From the NCBI GenBank assembly GCA_964006375.1, contig OZ023262.1, positions 200,160,778 to 200,224,777 on the forward strand: a stretch of DNA of 64,000 nt, written 5' to 3'. Every line of letters starts with the position of its first letter. Position 1 is the first letter of the stretch. Positions 28,486 through 40,541 of the stretch are shown here, in pieces. The stretch comes from Tillus elongatus. Its lineage: Eukaryota; Arthropoda; Insecta; Coleoptera; Cleridae. The translations under genes were made by a program, and so were the position numbers. The notes beneath the pieces are model-generated. The model worked only from the letters and a program-made list of their open reading frames with translations, did not search any database and was not told the origin of the DNA.

Positions 28486-28959
28486 TGACATGTAACTCTT
28501 CGACAAGTAATTTACTCAGTATTAAGAGTAAAGTTCTCAAAACCTGCTGCCTCAATTTAAAACATAAGGTACGTTGAAAATGATTTACACCAGCTCTAAA
28601 ATGATATGCTACTTGACCCCCTTGTCATCTAAGATTTTAGAGGTCAATCGCACCACCGTCTAAGGGTTGGTATTACTATGTTGAAAATATGCCTAAAGGT
28701 CTTTCCCCTTGAAAGCAAAATTTACCACTTTGAGAACTTTTCAAGAAAATTACGATAATTGCCCTATAACGCGCCTGTTTCGGTTTCAAGTGGCCACCTG
28801 TATAAAATAATATTTTTCAATCCAAATTGTCGAATGATTTTTAGGTTTACAAAATCAATAAATGTGTCTTCACTTTTCTTAAATTTCCTTAAAATTCAAA
28901 ACACGCTTATCGCTTTCAGACCTGAAAATTACGTAATTATGAGAGTGTTTTGTTTCTTT

Positions 28960-29276
28960 AACGTCGTCCTATTTCCGCTACTTTGGCCAATTACCGATGC
29001 CAGTGAGCAGTTTCACCTTACTATCCTGGAAATTTTGCCGAATCTCTGCCTTTCTGTAAGGAGGGTAGGGATCTTTAACGTGCCCAACATCGCATGTACA
29101 CTTGCCCGACAGCTTTACGCCCCCTCCGAAGGCCGGAACGTGCAGACATTCAACTTGTTCAAACACAATGCCATAACCTGTTGACGTTTATTGTACAGTA
29201 TGTACTGAAAAAGTGAAAGGAGAACCCAGTACCCTTCGGTTCAGAGGCACACGTTCTTACCACTGAACCTGACTCT
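28960..29276 (-). repeat. tRNA-derived SINE, copy 2
   Basis: Uninterrupted counterpart of copy 1, on the minus strand. The head lies at about 29215-29276 (GGTTCAGTGGTAAGAACGTG) with a weaker B box, followed by the shared body down to 28960. The low-coordinate end, which would be the tail, is not poly-A. Confidence 0.7.
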
Positions 29277-29279
29277 AAT

Positions 29280-30100
29280 TATCCGAGTGATAAATGCTTA
29301 TGACTAAAATCATGTTAATCAGCAATTCCATGCAAACCTCCACACTATTAATGTGCTAATATGATAACTAAGTGATGTTTAAACAGTAGCTGCAATGATT
29401 AATTGGCAAACTAATTAATCTACCAGCAGAAAATGCTGCGTTTTGAAAGCCACGAGTAAGTCTTGGTTGTAAATATCTGTTTGTATATGATTAAAAACGT
29501 CTGAAAAACATACTTTATTATTACCGAAGTCAATGGCTTGTGACTAATTTGATAGGATGTAAGCAAGATAATATCTTTCAGTGGTAGGTATATGAACTAT
29601 TTAATGATTAATTAAAATCATGTTTGCTTATTACTTTCAGAGCAATAATAAAAATTTATTAAATAAAATACATACTGAATTTAAATGACACCTGAGATAT
29701 TTATTTATTTATTCAAATACCCAAAAAATAGAGTTCCCAATATAAGATATTATAGACAAAACAAAATGTGTGTGTATTGTATTATATCTTTGTGATCGTC
29801 AAACCACTCGCACATTTCTCAAAACAAAGTAAGGTAAGTAACATAAATATGGGAACCCCTAAGCATTTTATAGATTAATACCTTTATTATTAAAGACTAA
29901 ACCAACGAAAAAATAATGTTTATTCTTCAGGTCATAACCAATACAGAGTCATAGGAAAAAATGGCGAAACCCATTTTTATATTTCCAAAAAGTCACACAT
30001 AAAAAATTAATCAGGTGCCCATATTAGGAACATTATGTTCTAAATAGGGACACCCTTAAAAACTTAAGAGAAACGATTTATTAAGTTGCATAAATGAATG
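29280..30100. other. AT-rich, nothing recognised
   Basis: No gene or repeat family was identified over 0.8 kb. Confidence 0.4.
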
Positions 30101-30103
30101 TAT

Positions 30104-31510
30104 TTAGTCACCGTCTTTGCATGTTAGGCACCTAAAAGAGGGTGTGACATCTTTGGCTATCAGTCCACAGCATTCTTCGTGAAGCCAAGTCTGGTAAACA
30201 GTACACTGCATCATGTCTTTCTGCTCATCTTCCCTACAAATGGGACAGTATAAAGATTCTTTCTGAGGAATTGAAATGCCAATGCACGTTGCTTTATCTA
30301 AATTACCTGTTTGACGTTTGGACCGAGGCACTTTTTTCTTGGTAATTGAGGACATTTTATCCAAAAGAGTACTTTTCCGCAAACAAAGATTTTGCAACTT
30401 TGACAGATCGAGAGTTTAATGCCTTTTTTGGTGAACCTTTGGACTTGGCAGATAGTTCTGATGTTTTCTGTCTGATGGCTCACTGGTTTCAGAAAAAGAC
30501 TCTGATGGTTGCCATTCATTCTCATCATCTGAACTGCCATTATATGAGACACATCGGAGCTGTTTTTGATGAGGGGGGCTGGTCGAAGCCGCTAAACTAG
30601 ACGTACCTGGACCATCAGTCACTCGTTCCTTTGTCAGTTCTAAGTCAGCATTAGAGGGTATTGGTGCAGTTAAAGTTGCAGGAGGATTTGCGTTATTTTG
30701 GTTTTCTGAGGGTCTTTGTGATGGTGTTGAAGGTGCAAAACCCGTTTCTGATATGACTGTTGGGTTAAAAGGGTATATACCAGTTGCCCGAAATCTTGAT
30801 GACACCTTAGATGGGGTTGTGCCAAACTTTTGAACTTACAGAATCAAAACTAGATATTTCTAAATTTCTACGGGAATTAAGATTGCAATACCGCTGTAAT
30901 TCATCGTCCCATTGCACCCATTTATTCGTTTTATGAGTTGAAATGACAGGTTCCCTACGAATTGTTAATTGGCCACTTTTTTCGTCCATATTTAAAATTA
31001 GCTGAGGCTAATCCATAACATCCAAGTCGGTCATTAGAGTCCTTAATGTCCTGAAATAATCTTCAACAATAAATCTGTTTAGCTTCGCATCTCGTGCTGG
31101 GTTAACGTTTTGAGATTTTCTCTGAGCATCCTCAGGATGTCTTCTTAAAAATAGTTTGTCATTTCATACCAATCATTGGAGAACTATGTTTTGTGGGCGG
31201 AAAACCAACGTTGTTTTCAGTGCAAAAAGTGGAAACACGTCTTACAATTTTAGATGTAAGCGGCATTCCTATATCGGCAAGTCTGAATATTCGATAACAC
31301 TACTCGATTTCCTGGACGTTAGTTGAAAAAGATTTTTTACACAAACGTTTAACTGTATTACCACTTCAAGCACGGCGTTGCAAAGTGCTTCGTGGAATAT
31401 CAAAATTAATTGCGGCACGTCTTATCTTTATTCCACCCCGAATTGCAGCAAATGCAGCTTTGAGGGAGTCAGAACTCCATTGCGCATACTTTTGTGGTGG
31501 CATAGTTCCT
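30104..31510 (-). pseudogene. Pogo/Tigger-like transposase with psq HTH and PHD finger, DDE core deleted
   Basis: From 31510 downward on the minus strand the reading gives KYAQWSSDSLKAAFAAIRGG and IRRAAINFDIPRSTLQRRA (a psq-type helix-turn-helix), then DIGMPLTSKIVRRV. NPARDAKLNRFIVEDYFRTL follows in another frame. Next come KWVQWDDELQRY and a block ending SSKVWHNPI, then SSRFRATGIYPFNPTV, the usual segment after the DDE_1 domain. The end reads YCPICREDEQKDMMQC, HEECCGL and FRCLTCKDGD, a PHD-like Cys/His zinc finger. The catalytic DDE region between LMTDLDVMD and MDEKSGQL is missing, and stops and frameshifts break the rest. It is a dead copy of a family common in insects. Confidence 0.8.
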
Positions 31511-31706
31511 CAGCTTCAATTTCGTGTGTAGTAACAATTAATTTCTGTATATATTTTTTACACAATTATTTAAAACCTACTTACCGAAAACTACAACATC
31601 ACTTTACACATCTAACGACTTCTGATTAAAACTATTACTAAGTGCCCTCTAGCGAATCATAAGGGAATTTTTGGCCTATTTGCAGTTGCATAAGATCCCT
31701 GCTAAG

Positions 31707-31957
31707 GCACATGCTACCGTCTTTTGCTACAATTGGTTACTAACTTTATTAAGTACGATTTGGATAACCCATTCATCACAATATAGTTTTAGGACCTGCC
31801 GGTTGCTTCAACAAAGTTTATTCATCCCTCTGATGATGCTAACTTTGTTAACGAAACGATCGTCAGGTTTAATAACTGTATTATGATGAATTGGGTTCTC
31901 CAAATTGTACTTATCAGGGCTCATCACAGGTTCTAATCTTCACTTATTACTAATGAT
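31707..31957 (+). repeat. 251-bp hammerhead-bearing repeat, unit 1
   Basis: First of two tandem 251-bp units that appear identical base for base (starts GCACATGCTACCG at 31707 and 31958). The ribozyme lies in the middle. Sequences flanking it (AACCCATTCATCAC near 31766 and GATGAATTGGGTT near 31885) are complementary and could extend helix I. Confidence 0.9.
31827..31868 (+). ncRNA. Hammerhead ribozyme (type I), unit 1
   Basis: All core parts are present in order: CCT (helix I), CTGATGA (31830-31836), T, stem II GCTAAC-TTT-GTTAAC (one C-A mismatch), GAAA (31853-31856), a one-pair helix III with C-GATC-G, then TC with cleavage expected after 31864, followed by AGG (helix I partner of CCT). A very short helix III and one base between CTGANGA and stem II are known for hammerheads in Penelope-like elements. 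Confidence 0.8.
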
Positions 31958-32208
31958 GCACATGCTACCGTCTTTTGCTACAATTGGTTACTAACTTTAT
32001 TAAGTACGATTTGGATAACCCATTCATCACAATATAGTTTTAGGACCTGCCGGTTGCTTCAACAAAGTTTATTCATCCCTCTGATGATGCTAACTTTGTT
32101 AACGAAACGATCGTCAGGTTTAATAACTGTATTATGATGAATTGGGTTCTCCAAATTGTACTTATCAGGGCTCATCACAGGTTCTAATCTTCACTTATTA
32201 CTAATGAT
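31958..32208 (+). repeat. 251-bp hammerhead-bearing repeat, unit 2
   Basis: Direct tandem copy of unit 1. The sequences left of unit 1 (CCCTGCTAAG) and right of unit 2 (ATTTTATGAC) do not continue the repeat, so there are exactly two units. Confidence 0.9.
32078..32119 (+). ncRNA. Hammerhead ribozyme (type I), unit 2
   Basis: Identical to the unit 1 motif, 251 bp downstream: CTGATGA at 32081-32087, GAAA at 32104-32107, cleavage expected after 32115. Cleavage at both sites of one transcript would release a 251-nt RNA. Confidence 0.8.
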
Positions 32209-32367
32209 ATTTTATGACTAGTGCCCATATTTGGGGGAGTGCGCATACTTGGTTAAGGTACCTTACATAATATACTCATAGCCAGTGAAGAAATACAAAT
32301 TTATGAAATAGCACTATACAAATAATTAAAAAATAACAATGAATCATATCCTATATAGATTATAAAA

Positions 32368-32916
32368 GTGTGAACGCAGCAAGTGCGTTATGGAAGTCAA
32401 TTTTCATTAAAATGTTTCTACTAGCAAATATGTCTCCCTAATGCAAGCAGACATCAATTTGGTTACTGGTATAGCCTGGATACTAAAAACAATGTACCAT
32501 ATTTTATCAAAATTGCTTATTGTTTGAAAATGTACAAACATTTTCCGACAATAAACTTAAAATGTTTTCGAGTAAACTCGTTTCCTAGCCAACAACGCTT
32601 AGGTTAATAGCAAGTTGGGTTATTGACATTTGAAGGATTTAATGAAAATTCGCTACCAAAACGCACCTACTGAGTCTCAATTTTTTTTCTTACAAACATG
32701 CATCATATTTCGATAAAAAAAATGTATTAATATAAGGGTGTTCGAAAAAACAATTTTAGGGATCACCAACGAGTTATGGACCACCCTATGATTGACAAAA
32801 TATTTTTATAAGATGGAGCTTAAGACACCCTATAATTAACTAATTAACGTATACAACTTTTTCTCGTATCTTGTATAATAACAATTATATTAAGCTTTAC
32901 CGTAGAAATGTGTCCC

Positions 32917-32985
<69 letters not shown>

Positions 32986-33594
32986 CATGTATAAAAATAA
33001 AAATTAAAATGTCGCGGTCTCCTCTTAACGGATTTTTTCTACTAAAATTGGCTAAAAATAATTATAGACCGTCAAACCCTTAACTTAACTAAGCCTACAG
33101 CCAACGCATCAGCTTAACTAAACCTATAGCCAAAGCATCAGAGAAAGGGTCTACTTGAAATTAATTTTCTGTAAATAGTGTAGTAAAGTGACGGACAATG
33201 ACGGTTGAAGCTTAAACTTAACGGTTTGCAGAACACTCTTCTTGCCACATTTTGTTTACATAGTCCGTATTTGTTTTAGGTTCTTCGCCTAAATGTTGTG
33301 AATTTTGACGTTTCAAATTGCGACTTTGACGTTTTGAGGAAAACTTTACATTTTTCTTTAAAAGCCTACAACGTTTTTGCCTTTTAACTTACAGACCTAG
33401 AGTTTGGTACGCGGTCACTATTTATAATGCAAACACGCATACCAAATTTGGATGTTCTTACTTTGTTATTTCCCGAGATATAAATTTTCCGGGAAAACCT
33501 TGGCCGCTTTTCCTGGCTAGCGAACTTATCCAAGCCTCCTGCAATAGGAGGGTACTCAGAAAATTTGATCAAAATTGGCCTATATATATATATA

Positions 33595-33691
<97 letters not shown>

Positions 33692-33811
33692 TGAAAAAGA
33701 CCGTGGATATGGGGCCTAGTTCGCGCTTGTTTGAAGAACTTTTTCAAAATTCAAAAGTCGGTATCTCCATATTAGTGAATTTTTTTTAAAAGAAAATTCA
33801 CTAAAGTAGAA
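32368..33811 (+). mobile_element. GCAG-family repeat, copy E (two-module form)
   Basis: Starts GTGAACGCAGCAAGTGCGTT. Module 1 ends with (TA)n at 32922-32981 and a GGTCTCCTCTTAACGG block. Module 2 runs from about 33064 to a second (TA)n (33582-33687), GACCGTGGATATGGGGCC and the terminal hairpin TTAGTGAATTTT...AAAATTCACTAA. A short duplication (CTTAACTAA...GCATCAG) occurs at 33076-33136. Confidence 0.8.
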
Positions 33812-34376
33812 ATTATAATTACTATAAACAGGTAACATAATTATAGCAACTTAAATAAGGTAGCGATATTAAAGGATTGGACGTAAAACAAAGCTTAAAA
33901 TATAGTTCATTGAATCCGCATTAATATCAAAATTTTAACATATGTTGTTAAAGTTAGACGTTATAAAGTAAATAGGAGATCCAAGAATGAGACTGGACAT
34001 AGCTTCCCTTGCGAACAATACGATTAGAATAAACATGAATATGTAGAATTAAATCGGGGCGTAAGCATGGAAATCTGAGCCAAGGTATCTGAAGCGAGAA
34101 TCCTACCATGCCGGGTACCGTAATATACCTTTAAGGGTGGAATAGTTCTGTGGCTTAGTATTTTTTTTTAATTAAGTGTAGTAAAATACTTTCTTCAGAT
34201 ACAACTCTTGGGGGATAAACTATATGAATTTTGTGGTTAAGGTATTTCATAAAACGTCAATTTATTTTTTTCAAGGGTGGACATATGGTACCTGTAATAA
34301 GCAATTCACTCAATGTGGGAGTATTCAAGCTTAGACCTAACGTATGCATAAAATAATGCTTGTAGAGGCTTCGCAC
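33812..34376. other. AT-rich, nothing recognised
   Basis: No gene or repeat family was identified. Confidence 0.4.
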
Positions 34377-34454
34377 TTGTAAAATGACTAAAATTTCTCA
34401 TTAGCGAATTTTTTCGACGAAAATTATAAACTACTTAACCATAAACTCAATAAT

Positions 34455-34592
34455 TTACTCACTAAGTGAAAATTTGAACCTGTGATGAGCGCTGATAAGC
34501 ACACTTAGAGAATTTGACGCTAACTTGGTTAGCGAAACTATCGTCAGGTTTTTAAAAATGTGTTGCTGTGATTTGGATTCTGCAAGTGTGCT
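34455..34592 (+). repeat. Hammerhead-bearing insertion in copy F
   Basis: The left part (CCTGTGATGAGCGCTGATAA, then GCACACTT) is complementary to the right flank of the other hammerhead copies. The right part (GTGATTTGGATTCTGCAAGT) is the direct homologue of the segment after the ribozyme in the 31-32 kb units and, on the minus strand, at 46.3 kb. Confidence 0.65.
34513..34549 (+). ncRNA. Hammerhead ribozyme, degraded core
   Basis: Stem II GCTAAC-TTG-GTTAGC is perfect. It is followed by GAAA (34534-34537), C-TATC-G and TC, then AGG. The CTGATGA box is reduced to TTTGA, so this copy should not cleave. Confidence 0.7.
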
Positions 34593-34819
34593 TACTACTG
34601 CCAAAGCATCAGGGAAAGGGTCTATTTAAAATGGCCTTTCTCGAATTATTTTAGTAAAATGAAGGACAATGAGGGTTGAAGCAGAAACTTAAGGATTTGT
34701 AAAACATTCTTCTTGCGACGTTTTCTCTAGATAGCCCGTATTCGTTCAAGGTTCTTTAACCAAATAACTAACTTTAACGTCCCAAATCGCGCGACTTTGG
34801 CGTTTTAAGAGGAAAACCC

Positions 34820-34903
<84 letters not shown>

Positions 34904-35029
34904 TTGCTTTAAATGCCTATAGCTTTCTTGTTTTTTAATTTAGAGATCTAAATTTTGGTACATAGTTTACTAAGAGACTAAGTTTGATTGACATCTGCTG
35001 AATATTTTTTGAGCTTTCGGTGTGATTTA

Positions 35030-35131
<102 letters not shown>

Positions 35132-35271
35132 AACATATACAAATTTACACTGACCCCGGATATGTGTTCTAGGGGGCCTAGTTTTCACTGATTTGAAGAA
35201 ATGTTTCGAAATTCAAAAGTTCTAACTAAAACCCTATAATTATCATCCACTTTAAGACTTTTACATGGACG

Positions 35272-35274
<3 letters not shown>

Positions 35275-35341
<67 letters not shown>
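35275..35341. repeat. (TA)n microsatellite
   Basis: About 33 TA units just beyond copy F. Confidence 0.95.
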
Positions 35342-35346
<5 letters not shown>

Positions 35347-35760
35347 ACCCATATTTAGATAAAAGGTATCCGACTCTGTCAAGCAAAAGACTCACCTGTA
35401 AAATGGGAACAAATAACTGGTTATACTAATACGATTTAATATATTACATTTTAACATAAAATATCGATCTTGTAAGAGATGATATATGTAACATATTAAA
35501 TGCAGTCAATAAATTGTTGAATATTGATGAAAAGTATACCTACCCAATCTTATGCGGTCGGCAGAAGCTTTACAATAAACTTTACAAGTTGTAGTCGTTT
35601 CTCAATTATAAATGTGAGAACACAAACTATCGTATATGTTTATCGGTTTAACAGGATAAAGCAAGGTTCACATTAAAGCAATCGTGCATAATATACGGGG
35701 TTCGATTGAAATTTTTTAAACTCTTGCTTTAAAACCTCGATGCGATTTAACTTCAATTTG
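35342..35760. other. AT-rich, nothing recognised
   Basis: No gene or repeat family was identified. Confidence 0.4.
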
Positions 35761-35761
35761 C

Positions 35762-36415
<654 letters not shown>

Positions 36416-36427
36416 ACTAAAAAAAGT

Positions 36428-37670
36428 CTAGACGCAGCAAGAATGTTAGGGTAATGAATTCTCATAAAAATATTTTTAATAACAAATAAATCCTTATGTT
36501 TTTTTTTTTAAGAAAGCAGGCACCAAATTTGATTACCAGTATAACCTTTATAGTAGAAACAATGTACCATATTTAATAAAAATAACTTTATTATTTGTAA
36601 ATGTACAAAAATATGCCAAGAATAAACTTAAAATATTCCCGAATAAACTGGTTTCCTGGCCAACGAACCTTAGGTTAATAGCAAATTAAGCTATTGAAAT
36701 CTGAAGCATTTAATGTACGTTCGATACCATAACGCACTTTCTGCATCCTAAATTGCTTTTCTTACAAACATGCATTATATTTCGAAAAAAAAAATGCAAA
36801 AATGCAATAATATAAGGCGTGTTAGATTAAAAAAAAAAGAAAAAATTTGTATCACCAACGACTTATGGTACCTCGTGATTGTAAAAGCGATTTGAAAAAT
36901 GCAGTTCAAGATACCCTATAATTAATGTATATAACTTTTTCTCGTAACTTTTTCTCGTAAAAACGCGTATAAATGCGTCATGCTGTATATATGAAATCAG
37001 ATAAATACCTAAACTAACTCAGGATATGGGTTCTAAGGGGCCTAGATCGCGCTCATTTAAAAAAATTGTTTTAAAATTTAAAAGTGTCGGTCTCCTCATT
37101 TTTGCAACGGATATTCGCTAAAAATTATAGACCATTAACGGACAAACTCTATAACTAAGACTACTGCCGAAGCACCACGGAAAGGGTATATTTAAAGTGG
37201 ATTTTCTGGAAATAGTTTAGTAATTTAAACTACAATTACGGTTAAAGCTGAAACTTAAGGGTTCGTAAAATACTCTTCCTGTTGCATTTTTTTCTACATA
37301 ATGCCTATTCGTTTCAGGTTCTTTGCGTAAATGTTGCCAATGTTGACCTTTCAAATCACGACTTAGAAGTTTTAAGAGGAAACCCTCTTTTTTTTTAAAT
37401 GCCTATTACTTATTTACTTTTACGTTACAGATCTAAATTCTGGTGCATGACTTACACTTTATGAGGTGGATCCACGCACCAAAGATGGTTGCCATAGTTT
37501 TGTTATTTCCGGAGATATAAAAATGTTACGAAAGAAAATACAACATTTTACAGGAAAAAAACAGGCCAATTTTCCTGGCTAACGAACTTTTCCAAGCCAC
37601 TTGCAAAAGGAAGGTACTCATCAAATTGTATTTATTTTAGCCCATTATTTTTTAAATTAGCGGTGTGATA
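36428..37670 (+). mobile_element. GCAG-family repeat, copy G2 (two-module form)
   Basis: Opposite orientation to copy G, abutting it. Starts TCTAGACGCAGCAAGAATGT. Module 1 ends near 37135 (GGGGCCTAGATCGCGCTCAT, then GGTCTCCTCATT). Module 2 continues to TTAGCGGTGTGATATA at about 37670 and is cut before a (TA)n tract or hairpin. Confidence 0.75.
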
Positions 37671-38244
37671 TATACACACGGTATGATAATGAGAGGATAT
37701 ATAGCAACATATAGGAAATAATATGTAAATATAGCAGTAGTGTAACAGAAATTTGTAATTATCGGTTTTTAGGTGATCCTCTGCAACTTTGTAAACCTTT
37801 TGTTGTTATGCCTTGTCAGTTTGTCTGAACTCGTCCTGAAGGGCCCCTGGACGCAAAAGTGTCCCTGTCTATCCCATATACATCATTAAAAAAAACAAAA
37901 AAAAAAAGAAAAACAAAGAAAGAAACAAAAATAAAAAAAGAAACAAAAACAATCAAAAAAAAGCAACATTCTTTAAAAAAGTAAAAAACTTTAAAAACAA
38001 AGAAAAAAAGAAAAGAAAAAGAAATAAGAGGAAAAAAGAAAAGAAAAAAGAAAGCGAACATAATAATATGTATAAATAAGTTTAAATATTTTATATTTGT
38101 ATATAGGCAACATAATTCTGTCTTCTAGATTATTAATACAACATAATGTGTAGGTATTTGTATATATAAAATATCAAAAGTCTGTGGCTGATGGAATTAC
38201 TGTTGCAAGGTCATAAATACCTCCACCACCACCATACATATACA
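37671..38244. other. A-rich tract and unassigned DNA
   Basis: Between about 37887 and 38055 the plus strand is almost pure A with scattered G and C. It follows GGGCCCCTGGACGCAAAAGT, so it may be the poly-A-like tail of a retroposon. No coding sequence was found. Confidence 0.4.
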
Positions 38245-38555
38245 TGGTGGTCTATTGAAAACGAGCTGGCAGCCATAACTACCAGGAAAAGATTTTGTCG
38301 AAAAAACCCATAACATGTTATGTTTGCTTGTGAGCGGGACAACTTTTGACGTAAAAAGTATAGTTTATCCTCCTAAGCGGGGTGTCATCACTCAAATGTT
38401 TTCAAATAGGAATAGGGGTCACGTGATAGTTCGTTGGAAAGAGCTTTTAATTCCCTATACACTGCTTTTTTATTTTTGAAATATTCGTTTAGAAGATATG
38501 GATTTTTGAAATATCACTAACGCATTTTCCGGCAAATTATTAATTGCTTGAGTTG
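38245..38555 (+). repeat. Solitary long terminal repeat of a mariner relative
   Basis: It starts TGGTGGTCTATTGAAAACGA and follows, at low identity, the terminal repeat of the 40541-42434 element (GTGAGCGGGACAACTTTTGA; GGGGTGTCATCAC; AGAGCTTTTAATTC). No partner arm or transposase was found nearby. Confidence 0.5.
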
Positions 38556-38603
38556 AGCCTCACCAGCGTCCATTACGAGATAAAAATCTTGTTAAAGGTT
38601 TGC

Positions 38604-38717
38604 GTAGGTAATAAAAAGTCATTTAAATTAATGTGTTCAAAAAAAAACCTCAGCAAAATATGTCTTGCTGAGGTTTTTTTGGAGCACCTTAATCTAAATG
38701 ATTTTTTATGCGTTAAT
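38604..38717. repeat. Strong hairpin, 16-bp perfect core
   Basis: AAAAAAACCTCAGCAA (38641-38656) and TTGCTGAGGTTTTTTT (38665-38680) are perfectly complementary around an 8-nt loop. The pairing continues imperfectly to arms of about 53 nt (AAAGTCATTTAAATTAATGT with its partner near 38690-38710). Confidence 0.8.
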
Positions 38718-38875
38718 CCCTGTGTTATAAAAGGAAAGTGGCGATGCCGGAAATTTAAAAATCGCATTTTTTTTCTCCACAATCTCTATGTAGGTATAAC
38801 ATATGCGTTTACTAGGGCTGCTAGAAGAAGACAGTTCCTAGCCAGGCACGAGTGGTCGCCAATATAGAATCTTTT

Positions 38876-39775
38876 CACCAACCAAATTTGGTAAATAGGT
38901 AAATAATGTACCAAAATTTAGTTCTGGAAGTTAAAAGACAAACAGGTTATAGGCACCAAAAGAAATATAAATTGGGGTTTTCCTCAAAACGTCAAAGTCG
39001 CAATTTAAAACGTCAAAATTGGCAACAAAGAACCTATACTATAATATGGGCCATGGAAAGAAAATGTCATAAGAAGGATGTTTTGCAAATCCTGAAGTCT
39101 TAGGTTCAACTGTCATTGTCATTTTATTAAAATATTTCCAGAAAATTTATTTCAAATAGACCCTTCTCTGATGATTTGTCAGTAGTCTTAGCTATAGAGT
39201 TTATCCTTTATTGGTATATAATTTTTGTCGAATTTTGGTAAAAAATATCAATAAAGTTCACATATCTGTTATTATACAAGATACGAAAAAAAATTGTATT
39301 TATTAATTATAGGGTGCCTTGAGCTACCTCTTAAAAATATTTCTACAATCACAGGCTGTCCCGTAAGTCGTTGGTGATACAATTTTTTCAACCGAACACG
39401 GCTTGTATTATTGCATTCTTCCATTTTTTATCGAAAATAATGCATGTTTGTAAGAAAAGAAATTCGGAACGCAGCAAGTGCGTTATGGTAGCGAATTTTC
39501 CTCAAATGCTTTAAATTTGAATAGCTCAATTTCCTAGTAACCTATAAGGTTGGCCAAGAAAACGTTTTTTTCGGGAACACTTTAAGTTTGCTTTCGGATT
39601 TTTTTTTACTTTTTCAAACAATAAAGTTATTTTTATAAAACATGGCACATTGTTTCTACTATCTAGGTTATACTGGTTACCAAATTTGATGCCTGTTTTC
39701 TTAAAAAAACACACACATTTGCTATTAAAATCATGTTTATTAAAATTCACTACCTAACGCACTTGCTGCGTCCAG
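38876..39775 (-). mobile_element. GCAG-family repeat, 3'-truncated copy H
   Basis: Minus orientation. The core runs from ACCAAATTTGG near 38880 through GGGGTTTTCCTCAAAACGTC, the inner GGAACGCAGCAAGTGCGTTA (near 39467) and the family start, ending CACTTGCTGCGTCCAGCATT. The (TA)n tract and 3' end are absent. Confidence 0.8.
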
Positions 39776-40440
39776 CATTTTTTATTATAGTGGAAAATTA
39801 TTTTCGGATGTTAAGTTCGTTGGCCAGTTCTAAAAGTCAAGTTTTTCTAATGAAAATTTTAAATTATCTTCTCGAAAATGCTATATATCTTTGAAACGGG
39901 TCAATTGATTTTTACGAAATTTAACTTACATATCTCCATCAAATTACAGACGCAATGTTACAAAATCATTTTTGTTAAATAATTATAATCTAACTTTTTC
40001 CAGAATTAAATATAACAGACTTTGGAAATTGCCGCGAATTATATTCCTTGTTAGATACTGTTAGTTACTGTGCGGTATAAAGTTAAATAGAATAAACAGA
40101 GATGGGTATATTTAATTATCTAGTCGTTGTCGAGGGGGAAATAACTTTAAAAAAATGTACACTAAAATTCCCCTTTGAGAAACGATATTCGATATTACCC
40201 AAAATTCTTTAAAATTCCCCGAGATACCCCTCAAGTTTAGAAATGCCCTAAAAATTCCTTTAAGAGGTCTGCAATTTTCCAAAAATCCCACGAATACCAG
40301 GCAATTCCCCAAAAATTCCCCGAAATTCCATGCAATTCCTCAAAGAGCTCGTGAAGTTCACAGCAAAACTCAATTAAGTTTGTGACGTCATAACTGTTTC
40401 AACTGTTATTTTGTGTTAAAAGGCAAATGAATACATATAC
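39776..40440. other. No gene; CCCCGAAATTCC-rich low-complexity block
   Basis: At 40140-40350 short, irregular repeats of AAAATTCCCCGA-like words occur, similar in composition to the 20-bp minisatellite at 45.4 kb. The rest is unassigned. Confidence 0.5.
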
Positions 40441-40443
40441 ATA

Positions 40444-40448
<5 letters not shown>

Positions 40449-40540
<92 letters not shown>
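40449..40540. repeat. (TA)n microsatellite abutting a transposon end
   Basis: About 46 TA units directly left of the next element. Confidence 0.95.

Positions 40541-40541
<1 letters not shown>

Noticed and set aside
28759..29184. 142-codon open frame on the plus strand
   Set aside because: It crosses unassigned DNA and the antisense of the SINE copy; no domain or codon pattern supports it.
37816..38061. Phe-rich frame on the minus strand
   Set aside because: It is the complement of an A-rich tract and has no protein-like complexity.
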